From: CAZOZZ01 sp965262425 | Lineage (GTDB): Bacteria; Acidobacteriota; Terriglobia; 20CM-2-55-15 | Direction: 5' to 3' | Length of the DNA: 64,000 nt | Assembly (NCBI GenBank): GCA_965262425.1 | Contig: OZ253536.1 | Coordinates: 2,666,001-2,730,000 of the forward strand | Shown here: positions 1 through 8,293 of the stretch, piece by piece | How positions within the stretch are numbered: the stretch's first letter is position 1 | Layout of the letters: the number at the start of each line of letters is the position of its first letter | Notes under the pieces: generated by a model | Seen by the model: the letters and a program-made list of their open reading frames with translations, nothing else | The model's database searches: none | What the model was told of the DNA's origin: nothing | Translations under genes and position numbers: made by a program

Positions 1-1306
1 GGCGGGCGTAGTAAGGGCTGGTCGCCTGTGTGAGCACCACTCCTCCGGGAGCCAGGTGTCGTCGAATCAGCCGGTACGCTTCGACCGAGAATAGTTTTGA
101 GATGTCCTCTTCCCGAGGGTCCGGCAGATCGATTATCACGACCGAATAGGGTTCGTGTGCTCTCTGCAGAAACGTAAAACCATCCTCAATCGTCACACGG
201 ACCTTCGGGTGGCTCAAGGAGTTCCGATTCAGATCCGTAAAATAAAGGTTGCGCCTGGCCAGAGTCGTCATCTCCGGATCGAGGTCCACCAGTTCGATCT
301 CTTCCACGTCGCTGTACCGTAGGATTTCACGGACTGCGAGACCGTCGCCGCCACCGATGACGAGAACCCGCGCCCGGTTTCGCGAGAACGCCATCGCGGG
401 GTGGACCAGCGCTTCGTGATACCGGTATTCGTCGACCGAGGAGAACTGCAGATGCCCGTTCAGAAAGAGCTGCGTTTCATCTTTCCAGCGCGTGACGACG
501 ATCTGCTGGTACTCCGTCTGCGTGCTGAAAACCACCTGGCCTTCGTAGAGGGAGTCTTCCCACCGCTCCATCAGGGGCTCGGCCTGGATTGCGAACACGA
601 CCAGGACACCCGCAACCAGAAGGCCCTGAAGGAAAAGTCTTTCCCGATCCCTGGACGAGAGTTTCCCCCACACGGCGAGAAGAATGCCCGAACCGGCCAG
701 AACGTTTAAGCCGCCGGCGACCAGTGACGTATGGAAGGCTCCGAGAACCGGCAGACAAAAAAACGGGAAAAGAACAGCCGCGACCAGGGCACCGACGTAG
801 TCGACCGAAAGCACATTTGACAAGATCGTCCGTAACGATCCGTGGCGTCTCAGGATCCGTGTCAGGAGAGGAATTTCCAGCCCGATGAGCGTACCGATGA
901 TCAGGATGATGAGGAGCATCACGTACCGATAGACATCGGTATAGGCATAGGCAAGGTACAGGGCGGGAACTGTCAGCCCCCCGAACAACCCAAGCCAGAT
1001 TTCCAGAGCCACGAGCCGCCGGATCAGTCTGCCGTGAATGGCCCTGGAAATCCACGAACCCAGTCCCATCGCGAAGAGAAAGAAACCAATGGTCAAGGAG
1101 TATTGCTCGACACTGTTTCCCAGGAAATACGAGGAAATACTTCCGACCAGCAGCTCGTAGACGATCCCGCACGCCGCGGCGACGAAAACCGATGCGAGTA
1201 TCAGGAACAGACCCAGCTTCGACATGCTTTCGTCGTCGGACCCGAGCTCGCTCTGTTCCAGATCGTTGGGCACGAGATCGTCGTCAGGCGTCTTGCTGAA
1301 GCTCAT
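1..1306 (-). CDS. membrane-fused spermidine-synthase-like aminopropyltransferase (3' end beyond window)
   Basis: Open from an ATG at 1306 to the window edge, 435 codons seen. Residues about 30-235 form several hydrophobic membrane segments; the remainder is a spermidine-synthase (SpeE) fold with the nucleotide-binding motif VLVIGGGDGLAVREIL near residue 317, followed by ELVDLDPEM and the IIDLPDP active-site loop. By family this transfers an aminopropyl group from decarboxylated SAM to an amine; the membrane fusion suggests an envelope-linked acceptor, which is inference. The start overlaps the stop of the upstream FAD oxidoreductase by 4 bp (ATGA), so the two are translationally coupled. The extreme C-terminus is missing. 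Confidence 0.88.
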   Translation of the reverse strand, partial: MSFSKTPDDDLVPNDLEQSELGSDDESMSKLGLFLILASVFVAAACGIVYELLVGSISSYFLGNSVEQYSLTIGFFLFAMGLGSWISRAIHGRLIRRLVALEIWLGLFGGLTVPALYLAYAYTDVYRYVMLLIILIIGTLIGLEIPLLTRILRRHGSLRTILSNVLSVDYVGALVAAVLFPFFCLPVLGAFHTSLVAGGLNVLAGSGILLAVWGKLSSRDRERLFLQGLLVAGVLVVFAIQAEPLMERWEDSLYEGQVVFSTQTEYQQIVVTRWKDETQLFLNGHLQFSSVDEYRYHEALVHPAMAFSRNRARVLVIGGGDGLAVREILRYSDVEEIELVDLDPEMTTLARRNLYFTDLNRNSLSHPKVRVTIEDGFTFLQRAHEPYSVVIIDLPDPREEDISKLFSVEAYRLIRRHLAPGGVVLTQATSPYYAR

Positions 1307-3003
1307 AGGACTGCCGCCTTCTCTCCGGGGAGACCGTTGATTGATGGTTCGAAACTCCTCCCAAGACGCGCCAGGACCTGCTCGGCCGCCCGGATACCCG
1401 AGAAAGAGGCTTCTTCGAACAGCGGCAGGCCCGTCGTGTCACAAGATGCAAAATACACGTTCCCGAACGGCGCTCTCCGAATGGAGCTTTCGCGCCCCCA
1501 GATGATTCCCGGGCCCGGTCGGATCATGGCGTGACCCCACCGGTAGACGTCAATGCGAGTGACGACACGTTCCAGGTCCGGATGGGCCACCAGCAGATCC
1601 TGCATGATCAGGTTGACCCAGCAGGAATGATCTTCTTCGAGTAGCTTCTGACGGGCCAGGTCGAGATCGGCAACGAACGGGAGATAGTAAACCAGGACCG
1701 ATGGCTTGTCTTTGTATTCCGTTCGGGTTTGATGATCCGCGACGATGTAACCCAGGGATCGGCTGCTGTAGAGGACATTGTCCCACGCGATCGACACTTC
1801 GGCGTTCGTGGGGAGTTCGCTGACGTGGACGCTGGCGGTCAGCCATGGGCTGTATTCACAGGATTCGATGGCTTCTACCTGGGGCCCGGGCAATCCATCG
1901 ACGACGAACGGCGCGGTATGGAGCTTGGAGGCATAGATCACGGTTCGGGCCGAGAGACTGCGATAGGTCTGACTGGAGGTGTCGTAGTAATCGACCCGTA
2001 CGCCGGGACCGTCGTTGTCGACTCGGAGCACCGCGCATCCCAGCCGGCATTGCGAATCCGCCAGGCCCTCTGCCAGGCGCTCGACGAGAAACCCGTTTCC
2101 CGCAGGCCACGTCAAGGTGTCGGAAGGGTACTCGTCGGCGAGGCGCTCGTCATAGTAGCGGCACGCGAAGTAGTGAATGCCGGCCCAGGCCGACACGGTT
2201 TCCATTGTGCCCCCGTAGTCGTCCCGGCACGCGTAATTGATCATCCAGTCCAATCGCGGCGAGTCCCATCCCTTCGAGCGGACGTAGGTCTCCATGGAAA
2301 TCTCGTCAAGTTCGCGAACCCTGGAGTCCGTGGTGCTGTAACTGAGAGGGAGGACGAATGCGCGCCGGCCGTCGAAACCCCGGTACAGGGTCCAGGAAAG
2401 CATGTCGTCCTCAAAGGAAAGCATGGTTTCCCGTTCCTCGGCTGAGGCTCCCTCGAGCAGATCCCATTCGATCCATCTCCCGTCCTTGAAGAGACGTTCG
2501 GCGGGCCATCGCAGGATATGTTCTTCGGCAACCCTCGGCCGTCCGCTCTCGTCGTAGCCTTCGATTATTCCGAGGTCGGACAGAAGTTCTTTGACGCAAT
2601 CGGCTTCGGCGGGCGGAACATTGATGTAGTGTGCCCCCCAGGGGAATTCGGTGCTCTCCGCGCGCCCGGAGGCGGCGGTGCCTCCGAGCCGGGGCTCCAG
2701 TTCGAGCAGGATGAAATCGTCCAGCCCGGCCTTCTTCAGCTTCCACGCTGCACACAGCCCCGAAACGCCACCTCCGACTATGGCCACGTCGTAGGTATGG
2801 GCTTCAGGCTCCTCGGAAAACCGATCGCGGGGGCGGGGCTCGCGAAGCAGATGCCCTATCTGCTGGCTTCCGCCAACGATGCTCCCCGGAATGTCAAAGG
2901 TTCCCGGAGGCGGAGTGCCTGAGTTCCAGCACGAAGGGACGACAGCCAGGAGACCGCTGGTTGCCGAGAGGCGAAGGAAGCTCCGGCGTGTGCAGGACGA
3001 CAT
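1303..3003 (-). CDS. Tat-exported FAD-dependent amine-oxidase-like oxidoreductase
   Basis: A 566-residue flavoprotein. The N-terminus has a twin-arginine motif (RRSFLRLS at residues 6-13), a hydrophobic stretch and a possible lipobox ending at Cys25 (VVPSC), so export and perhaps lipid anchoring are likely. From residue 72 there is a Rossmann FAD-binding motif, YDVAIVGGGVSGLCAA, and the LGGTAASG strand typical of flavin monoamine-oxidase-like proteins. A GTG 60 bp upstream (3063) would add 20 residues ahead of the Tat signal; I prefer the ATG at 3003 because Tat n-regions are normally short. It is coupled by ATGA overlap to the aminopropyltransferase, suggesting that it oxidises a polyamine or an aminopropylated product; substrate is inference. 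Confidence 0.8.
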   Translation of the reverse strand: MSSCTRRSFLRLSATSGLLAVVPSCWNSGTPPPGTFDIPGSIVGGSQQIGHLLREPRPRDRFSEEPEAHTYDVAIVGGGVSGLCAAWKLKKAGLDDFILLELEPRLGGTAASGRAESTEFPWGAHYINVPPAEADCVKELLSDLGIIEGYDESGRPRVAEEHILRWPAERLFKDGRWIEWDLLEGASAEERETMLSFEDDMLSWTLYRGFDGRRAFVLPLSYSTTDSRVRELDEISMETYVRSKGWDSPRLDWMINYACRDDYGGTMETVSAWAGIHYFACRYYDERLADEYPSDTLTWPAGNGFLVERLAEGLADSQCRLGCAVLRVDNDGPGVRVDYYDTSSQTYRSLSARTVIYASKLHTAPFVVDGLPGPQVEAIESCEYSPWLTASVHVSELPTNAEVSIAWDNVLYSSRSLGYIVADHQTRTEYKDKPSVLVYYLPFVADLDLARQKLLEEDHSCWVNLIMQDLLVAHPDLERVVTRIDVYRWGHAMIRPGPGIIWGRESSIRRAPFGNVYFASCDTTGLPLFEEASFSGIRAAEQVLARLGRSFEPSINGLPGEKAAVL

Positions 3004-3105
3004 TCCTGGATGATACCCTGACTGTTTGAAACTTTCTTCACACAATTCCCGAAGCCACTTCACAGGACCGTCTTCCGGGAGCAGAATGCTTCAATATGCG
3101 AATTT

Positions 3106-4200
3106 ATGCGAGCTAACTGGATTGCATCAGCCCGTTTCGACCTCGGCCTGATCGTCGGCCCTCCGGTCGCCGCCGTCCTGCTGGTGCTGGTGTTGCCGGC
3201 CATGCGGACCGGGGAGACTCCGGTCTGGGGCTGGCTGATCTTCGTTGTCTTTGTAGACGTGGCGCATGTCTACTCGTCGCTGTATCGGACTTATTTCGAA
3301 CCTGACGAATTCGCCCGCAGGAGACTGTTCTACCTGGCGACGCCTCTGGCATGTTTTCTGGGAGGCGTCGCTCTGTACAGCGTCGGTTCCACGGTGTTCT
3401 GGAGGGTGCTGGCCTACGTCGCCGTCTTTCATTTCGTCCGTCAACAGTATGGTTTCGTCATGGTTTACCGCCATCGCGCGGGCGAGCGCTCCGCGGGCTC
3501 CGCACTGGTGGACAAATGCGCCATCTACGCGGCCATGGTCTACCCGCTGGCGTTGTGGCACCGGGATCCATCGGCTCGAAACTTCGAGTGGTTCATTGAA
3601 GGGGATTTCGTCCAGCTTCCGGATTGGGTCGCAACTGGCGCCGTTGTTTTCTATGCGGCTTCGCTGCTTGTGTTTGCGGCCCGGCAAGTACAGGTGTTTG
3701 CCCAGACGCAAACCGTGAACTGGGGCAAGATCGGCATCGTGGGCTCGACCGCAGCCGTCTGGTATGTGGGGATCGCACTTCTCGATTCCGACTTCGCGTT
3801 CACCGTGACGAACGTTGTCGCGCACGGAGTTCCGTACATGGCCCTGGTGTGGCTCTACGGTCGGCGGCGCTGGGCCGGCAACCCCTCGTGGCGGGGGGCG
3901 ATTCATCGTCCCGCGGGCGTCGGTCTGTTCGTCGGCCTCCTGTTCGTGCTCGCCTACGCCGAGGAAGGCTTGTGGGAGCTCTTCGTCTGGCAGGAGCACG
4001 CCGAAGTTTTCCTGGGGATGGCTTTGAATTTCGAGGTGCCTTCTCTGGTCCTGACCATACTTGTCCCCCTGCTCACCGTCCCGCAGGCAACCCACTACAT
4101 CCTCGACGCCAGAATCTGGAAGTTTGACGGGTCGAACCCGAATCTCCGGTACTATCTTTTCCTCGAGGGCGAGGCGCCCGCGGCTGGAAACGATTCGTAG
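3106..4200 (+). CDS. polytopic membrane protein with conserved histidine motifs
   Basis: A 364-residue protein made almost entirely of hydrophobic segments, perhaps eight to ten transmembrane helices. I do not recognise the family with certainty. Histidines lie in or next to membrane segments: VDVAHVYSSLYRTYFEP, FHFVRQQYG, VVAHGVPYMALVW and ATHYILDARIWK. Such a pattern is reminiscent of metal-binding integral membrane oxygenases or desaturases, but that is only resemblance. It is divergent from the Tat-FAD oxidoreductase with about 100 bp between starts, so the two probably share a control region, and it converges on the PspA gene. Cytoplasmic membrane location is likely. Confidence 0.7.
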   Translation: MRANWIASARFDLGLIVGPPVAAVLLVLVLPAMRTGETPVWGWLIFVVFVDVAHVYSSLYRTYFEPDEFARRRLFYLATPLACFLGGVALYSVGSTVFWRVLAYVAVFHFVRQQYGFVMVYRHRAGERSAGSALVDKCAIYAAMVYPLALWHRDPSARNFEWFIEGDFVQLPDWVATGAVVFYAASLLVFAARQVQVFAQTQTVNWGKIGIVGSTAAVWYVGIALLDSDFAFTVTNVVAHGVPYMALVWLYGRRRWAGNPSWRGAIHRPAGVGLFVGLLFVLAYAEEGLWELFVWQEHAEVFLGMALNFEVPSLVLTILVPLLTVPQATHYILDARIWKFDGSNPNLRYYLFLEGEAPAAGNDS

Positions 4201-4271
4201 GTCGGGCGTCCAAGTCCCGGCAACGATCGGTGTCTTCACGCGACCGACGAGTCGCCGGCCGTTCGGTGGTG

Positions 4272-4973
4272 TCAGATTCCCATTTTCTTCTTGAGCGCCG
4301 CCAGCGAGTCGCTGGTCGCGGCCGAACTGGGCTCGGCAAGGGTTCTGTCTATCTCCTGATCCAGGGTGACGCTCGCGTCGCCCATTTCCCCGTAGGCCTC
4401 GGCGAGCGACTCCTCCTCCACCACTTTGTCCTTCATCCTTTCGAGCAGGGCAATCGTACTGGAGGAATCGACGCTCGACAGCTGCTGGTTGATCTTTCGC
4501 ATTGATGAGGCGGTCTTGGCTCGCGCTTTCAAGGTCACAAGCTCGGTCTCGTAGCGACTGATCGTTTCTTTCAGAGTCTGCACCTTTGCCTGGAGCTGAT
4601 CCCCCATGGCTTTCTGCTGCTCGTGATCCTTCTTCAAGACGCCGGCGCGTTGCACGGCACTCTCTTTTTTGTTCAGAGCCTCGGTTGCCAGACGTTCCGC
4701 GTCGGCCGGATCCAGATCCCCGCTCTTCATTTTCTGCAGAAGAAGCATCGCTTTTCTCTCGTAATCCTTCGCGAGCTTTTTCTGGTCGTCGGAATCCTTC
4801 TTGAAACGAATCGCAATCGCTTTGACCTGAGCCAGACTCTGCATGGAACCTCCCAGGTCTTTTTTCAGGTCGCGAATGCCTTGCTCGCTCAACTTGATCG
4901 GGTCCTCGAGCTTGTCCACGACGGAATGCGCCTGGGACTGCACGTTCTTAAAAATTCTTTGAAAGAAACTCAT
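4272..4973 (-). CDS. pspA: PspA/IM30-family membrane-stress protein
   Basis: A 233-residue, highly charged, almost wholly helical coiled-coil protein. The N-terminus (MSFFQRIFKNVQSQAHSVVD) is the amphipathic membrane-binding helix of the PspA/Vipp1 (ESCRT-III-like) family, followed by the usual LEDPIKLSEQGIRDL region. The family binds and repairs stressed cytoplasmic membranes as large oligomers. It is the last gene of a three-gene operon (J-domain, YbjN-like, PspA) and its ATG overlaps the stop of the gene before it by 4 bp. Length is normal for the family. No PspF/PspB/PspC partner is visible nearby. Confidence 0.9.
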   Translation of the reverse strand: MSFFQRIFKNVQSQAHSVVDKLEDPIKLSEQGIRDLKKDLGGSMQSLAQVKAIAIRFKKDSDDQKKLAKDYERKAMLLLQKMKSGDLDPADAERLATEALNKKESAVQRAGVLKKDHEQQKAMGDQLQAKVQTLKETISRYETELVTLKARAKTASSMRKINQQLSSVDSSSTIALLERMKDKVVEEESLAEAYGEMGDASVTLDQEIDRTLAEPSSAATSDSLAALKKKMGI

Positions 4974-5389
4974 TTTTCAGCTCCCCCCGACTTTCGGTGA
5001 CTATATTCCAGCAACTCTGTGCCGTTTTCGGCCAGGGCAAGCTCCAGCGATCGAATGGAGCCTTCCAACTCGTTACAATCCAGGTTTTCCAGTTGCAACG
5101 TGTCGCGGAAGAGAACGCGAGTGCCTTCCTCGTCATCGAGGACAAACGCTCCATGTACCATCGTTCGGTTCATCTGTAGCAGGCGTTTGAAGAAATCTCC
5201 GGCATCCTCGGGGACATCCATGATGAGTTGTTCGAGGACGACGATCGGGGGCTCGCAGTCGATGATCAGGTTTTGAATCCCGTTCTCCTGATCCTCAACG
5301 ACGACCAACTCCTCGGCCTCATTCTCGCTGACAATCTTCATATCGATGTCGAGCAGATAACCCTTCACCAAATCCAGGTTCTCGGACAT
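4970..5389 (-). CDS. YbjN/YjfI-like small acidic protein
   Basis: A 139-residue soluble acidic protein with no signal peptide. The pattern NRTMVHGAFVLDDEEGTRVL, followed by FRDTLQLENLD and a helical tail, resembles the YbjN / DUF2170 (YjfI) group, which has a type-III-secretion-chaperone-like fold. Members are often encoded next to PspA; the biochemical role is unknown. It sits between a J-domain gene (2 bp gap) and pspA (4 bp overlap), so it is almost certainly co-translated with them. Assignment between YbjN and DUF2170 cannot be settled by eye. Confidence 0.7.
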   Translation of the reverse strand: MSENLDLVKGYLLDIDMKIVSENEAEELVVVEDQENGIQNLIIDCEPPIVVLEQLIMDVPEDAGDFFKRLLQMNRTMVHGAFVLDDEEGTRVLFRDTLQLENLDCNELEGSIRSLELALAENGTELLEYSHRKSGGAEK

Positions 5390-5391
5390 AT

Positions 5392-5781
5392 TTAGTTCTC
5401 CTGTCGGTTTGTCTCGCTCTCGGGCCGTTGCTGCAGCGCTTCGTAGGCACCGTTCAACCTTCGAGTCAGTTCCCCGGCGATCTTTCGTTTCTCCGGATCC
5501 TTCGAATGCAGATCCGGGTGATATTTTCGCAACAACCGGTTCCGTGCCTTCCGAACAGTCTCAAGGTCGGAACCATAGGGCACCTCCAGGTTGGCATAGA
5601 GCGCAGCCAGATCTGGATCGACGTCCCGGGCGGGGGTCGCGGCCTGTCGGCCACGCTGGCCGGGCCCGTGAGCGCGAGTGTGCCTCTGGCTCCCATGGTC
5701 CGGATCGACGCGGACCCGTTCGCCCGAGTCCGGACGGACCTGGGCTCGAAGGAGTCGGATCACGCGGTTCACCAGGTCCAA
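5392..5781 (-). CDS. small J-domain protein
   Basis: A 129-residue protein whose C-terminal half (about residues 58-125) is a J domain: LYANLEVPYGSDLETVRKAR, then LLRKYHPDLH with the essential His-Pro-Asp at 88-90. The first 55 residues are basic and low complexity, with no zinc finger or DnaJ C-terminal domain. J domains stimulate Hsp70 ATPase, so it may recruit DnaK to the PspA/YbjN-like complex; that is inference. First gene of the pspA operon; the promoter should lie in the following 420-bp spacer, which also contains a palindromic element. Confidence 0.75.
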   Translation of the reverse strand: MDLVNRVIRLLRAQVRPDSGERVRVDPDHGSQRHTRAHGPGQRGRQAATPARDVDPDLAALYANLEVPYGSDLETVRKARNRLLRKYHPDLHSKDPEKRKIAGELTRRLNGAYEALQQRPESETNRQEN

Positions 5782-5981
5782 CGATTCAGCTCCCTAGAAA
5801 ACAGGTTCAACACGACGGCCATGCATACTGACCAGAATAACTCAATATTCAACAGCTTCACCATTTCTCAGCCGGAGGAGAGGCAGGATAACGTGAAGAA
5901 TCAGATGCCAGATGCCAAGTTACTTCCTGGTCGGGCGCTCGAAGTTGCGACAATGCCGAGGCGAATCCGGATGACGTGGAC

Positions 5982-6145
5982 TAGCAGCCTGTGGTGGAAC
6001 TCTGTAGGGTCGCGTTACGAGCGCCATGGGGCTAGATGCAAGGCGCCACGACGACGTCGATGCTCTTCATCGCGCATCCCGCCGCAGCCGGCCCCATGCC
6101 GTCGTAACCCGTAGGGCGCAGAGGTCTTCGGGCCACAGGCTGCTA
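5982..6145. repeat. MITE-like palindromic element with 13-bp perfect terminal inverted repeats
   Basis: The ends are TAGCAGCCTGTGG (5982-5994) and its exact complement CCACAGGCTGCTA (6133-6145). Inside, GTTACGAGCGCCATGGGGC near 6014 pairs imperfectly with GCCCCATGCCGTCGTAAC near 6090, so the whole 164 bp folds as an interrupted hairpin. It lies in the 5782-6204 spacer between the divergent J-domain and channel genes; the rest of that spacer shows no gene. No target duplication was clear. Confidence 0.65.
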
Positions 6146-6204
6146 AGATAACTGGCGGTACTGGTGACCCCGGCGTTCATCAGTGAAGGAATGACTCGAC
6201 AACC

Positions 6205-7260
6205 ATGCTCAAGCTGCTCATGGACTTCTTCCGGCGCTTCAGACCGGAAACACACGAAATCCTTAAGGTAATCCTCTTGTTTTTTGCCCTGGTCGTTCTG
6301 GGCGCGATTGGTTTTAAACATTTCGAGGGTGCTGTCAACCCCGACCTGTCCTGGAGCGATGCCGTTTGGTGGTCGATCGTGACGATGACCACTGTGGGAT
6401 ACGGGGACTATTTCCCAACGACCGCTTACGGTCGCTACCTGGTCGCCATACCGGTGATGGTTGTCGGCATCGGCATCCTGGGCTACCTGCTGTCGGTGAT
6501 GGCAACCACGTTGATTGAGTCGCGGTCAAAGGAGTTGAAAGGCATGACAGACCTCAGCGTCGAATCACATGTACTACTGGTCCATTTTCAGAGCAAGGAC
6601 CGGAACCTGGAGATCGTCCGGGAGCTGCGGGAGGACTCCAAGACCCGGGACCTCGCGATCGTGTTGGTCGACGAACACCTCGAGGAGCTGCCGCACGAAT
6701 TCCAGAAACTGGGTGTCCGTTTTGTGAGGGGCAGGCCATCGAAGGAAAGTGTCCTGCGCCGCGCATGCGTCGACAAGGCACGTTATGCCATCGTTCTTGC
6801 CTCCGACATAAGCCACGCCAGCGCCGACGACCATACCCTGGCAGCGGCGCTCACCATCGAATCGATCAACTCCGACGTCTTCACGGTCGCCGAATGCCTC
6901 GATCCCGAACGTGTGGAACTGATGCGCCGATCGGGATGCAACCGCGTGGTCTGCGTGGCCGGTCTCGCATCGTCCTTCCTGGTTCAGGAGGTTTCCGATC
7001 CCGGCACGCAGGCGGTCGTCAGCGAACTGATGTCCAACAGATTTGGTCAACAGGTCTACATCGCACCGGTTGAACACATGAGAAACTGGAACTTTTCCGA
7101 GCTGCAGGCATATCTTTCACAACAGGAGTACCTGGTCCTTGGGGTACAACGCGGCGCCGAGGCACTGCTGAACCCGGGAGGGGCTTACAAGATCGAAGCG
7201 GGCGATCACGTCATCTGCATGGGGACACACAGGCCCGCTCCGATTCGGATTTCAACCTAG
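6205..7260 (+). CDS. two-TM potassium channel with TrkA-N/TrkA-C (RCK) domain
   Basis: A 351-residue protein. Residues 20-40 and 75-100 are transmembrane helices bracketing a pore loop with the potassium selectivity filter TVGYGD at 63-68. From about residue 118 a Rossmann-like TrkA-N/RCK domain follows (HVLLVHFQSKDRNLEIVREL), then a TrkA-C-like tail ending DHVICMG. This is the Kch/MthK-type gated channel layout, acting in the cytoplasmic membrane and gated by a cytosolic ligand. Such channels recur in PspA/spermidine-synthase neighbourhoods, which supports counting it in that locus. Start ATG at 6205; an in-frame ATG at 6220 is possible. Confidence 0.88.
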   Translation: MLKLLMDFFRRFRPETHEILKVILLFFALVVLGAIGFKHFEGAVNPDLSWSDAVWWSIVTMTTVGYGDYFPTTAYGRYLVAIPVMVVGIGILGYLLSVMATTLIESRSKELKGMTDLSVESHVLLVHFQSKDRNLEIVRELREDSKTRDLAIVLVDEHLEELPHEFQKLGVRFVRGRPSKESVLRRACVDKARYAIVLASDISHASADDHTLAAALTIESINSDVFTVAECLDPERVELMRRSGCNRVVCVAGLASSFLVQEVSDPGTQAVVSELMSNRFGQQVYIAPVEHMRNWNFSELQAYLSQQEYLVLGVQRGAEALLNPGGAYKIEAGDHVICMGTHRPAPIRIST

Positions 7261-7292
7261 GGTCCGCTCAAGAATAACTTCACAGTGTAAGA

Positions 7293-7405
7293 GAGGGATT
7301 TTCGACGCAAAGACGCAAAGACGCAGAGATCTGATGTCTTTGTTCCCGGATAAAGGTCTCCGACAATGTCCTTCCGATCTCGGCGTCTCTGCGTCGAGTT
7401 TTTAG
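7293..7405. repeat. intergenic palindromic repeat, family A (GACGCAAAGACGCAGAG type)
   Basis: The left arm at 7299-7329 is a tandem of GACGCAAA units (TTTTCGACGCAAAGACGCAA and onward). The right arm at 7381-7401 reads CGGCGTCTCTGCGTCGAG and complements it, leaving a loop of about 50 bp. Related copies occur at 21440/23378-23510, 46230, 50276, 52472 and 59030. In this copy the right arm touches the stop of the M50B gene and may terminate both converging transcripts. Confidence 0.7.
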
Positions 7406-8148
7406 GGCGAAGCGGATCTGGTTGTCGGTGACTGCACCCTGGAATGTTTCCAGAACGCGGACAGGCCGGTGACCAGGACACCCACTGAGACTGCTCCACA
7501 GACAACACCCCAGAACCAGTACGGCAAGAACAGTAGATCTGCCAGTTGCGCCACGTCGGAAGGCATCGCGCCGGCACTGGTCATCGCGGTTTTAGTAAAC
7601 AGATAGTCCGCCCGCGCGAAAACACTGAGTGCCATTTGCACGGCCAGGAGCGCGGCAGTGAACTGAGCGGCGCCGGTCCCAAGGCGAATACCCACATAGA
7701 GCAGGCCTCCGCCCACTGCTCCGACGAAGGCCAGTCCAAACGCGTTGCGTATGACCAGAACGCAGGCAGCAATCATGAACGCTCCGGATGCCACCAGTGC
7801 AATCTGTGCGAGGCGGGGACGAGAGGACAACCAGAACAACAACGCCGCCGCCACTGCCGGCCCAATGAGTCCGCCCGCCGCTGTAGCTGCCAGGCTCAAC
7901 CGGCCGGCACGGCCTCCTATCAGGGCTACTCCGGACCCGTCAGCGTAGAGACGAAAAGAGTCAAACTCCAGGCCGACCAGAATCGCCGTCAGTCCGTGAC
8001 CCATCTCGTGAGCCAGGGTTGACAAGAGAAGAATCGGATAACCGATAATTCCACCAAAAGGGAGCAGGGGCGCCAGGATGCAGACCGCTGCGGCCGCACC
8101 CATCACAACTCTTGCACGTACTCCGTCTACCTTGTCGAAGGTGTCCAT
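7402..8148 (-). CDS. M50B-like membrane metallopeptidase
   Basis: A 248-residue membrane protein with six or so hydrophobic segments. The segment LSTLAHEMGHGLTAILVG carries the zinc-binding HExxH motif inside a membrane helix, and the following FRLYADGSGVA is characteristic of the Peptidase_M50B group (site-2-protease-like). Such enzymes cleave substrates within the membrane, but this subgroup has no well-studied substrate. It is a single gene converging with the channel gene across a family-A repeat. The start at 8148 has no strong ribosome site; alternatives downstream are possible. Confidence 0.75.
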   Translation of the reverse strand: MDTFDKVDGVRARVVMGAAAAVCILAPLLPFGGIIGYPILLLSTLAHEMGHGLTAILVGLEFDSFRLYADGSGVALIGGRAGRLSLAATAAGGLIGPAVAAALLFWLSSRPRLAQIALVASGAFMIAACVLVIRNAFGLAFVGAVGGGLLYVGIRLGTGAAQFTAALLAVQMALSVFARADYLFTKTAMTSAGAMPSDVAQLADLLFLPYWFWGVVCGAVSVGVLVTGLSAFWKHSRVQSPTTRSASP

Positions 8149-8293
8149 GGTTCTGCAGGGGGAACAAATCGGAGCTGTGAAACACCCTGCGTCGAAGGAG
8201 CTCCGAACACTTCTCCAGGTGCTTCCAACTTTTAGTGGCTTTCGGTCAAGAAACGGTTATCACAATCAGCAATGACCATCCGATTTTCCCGCA

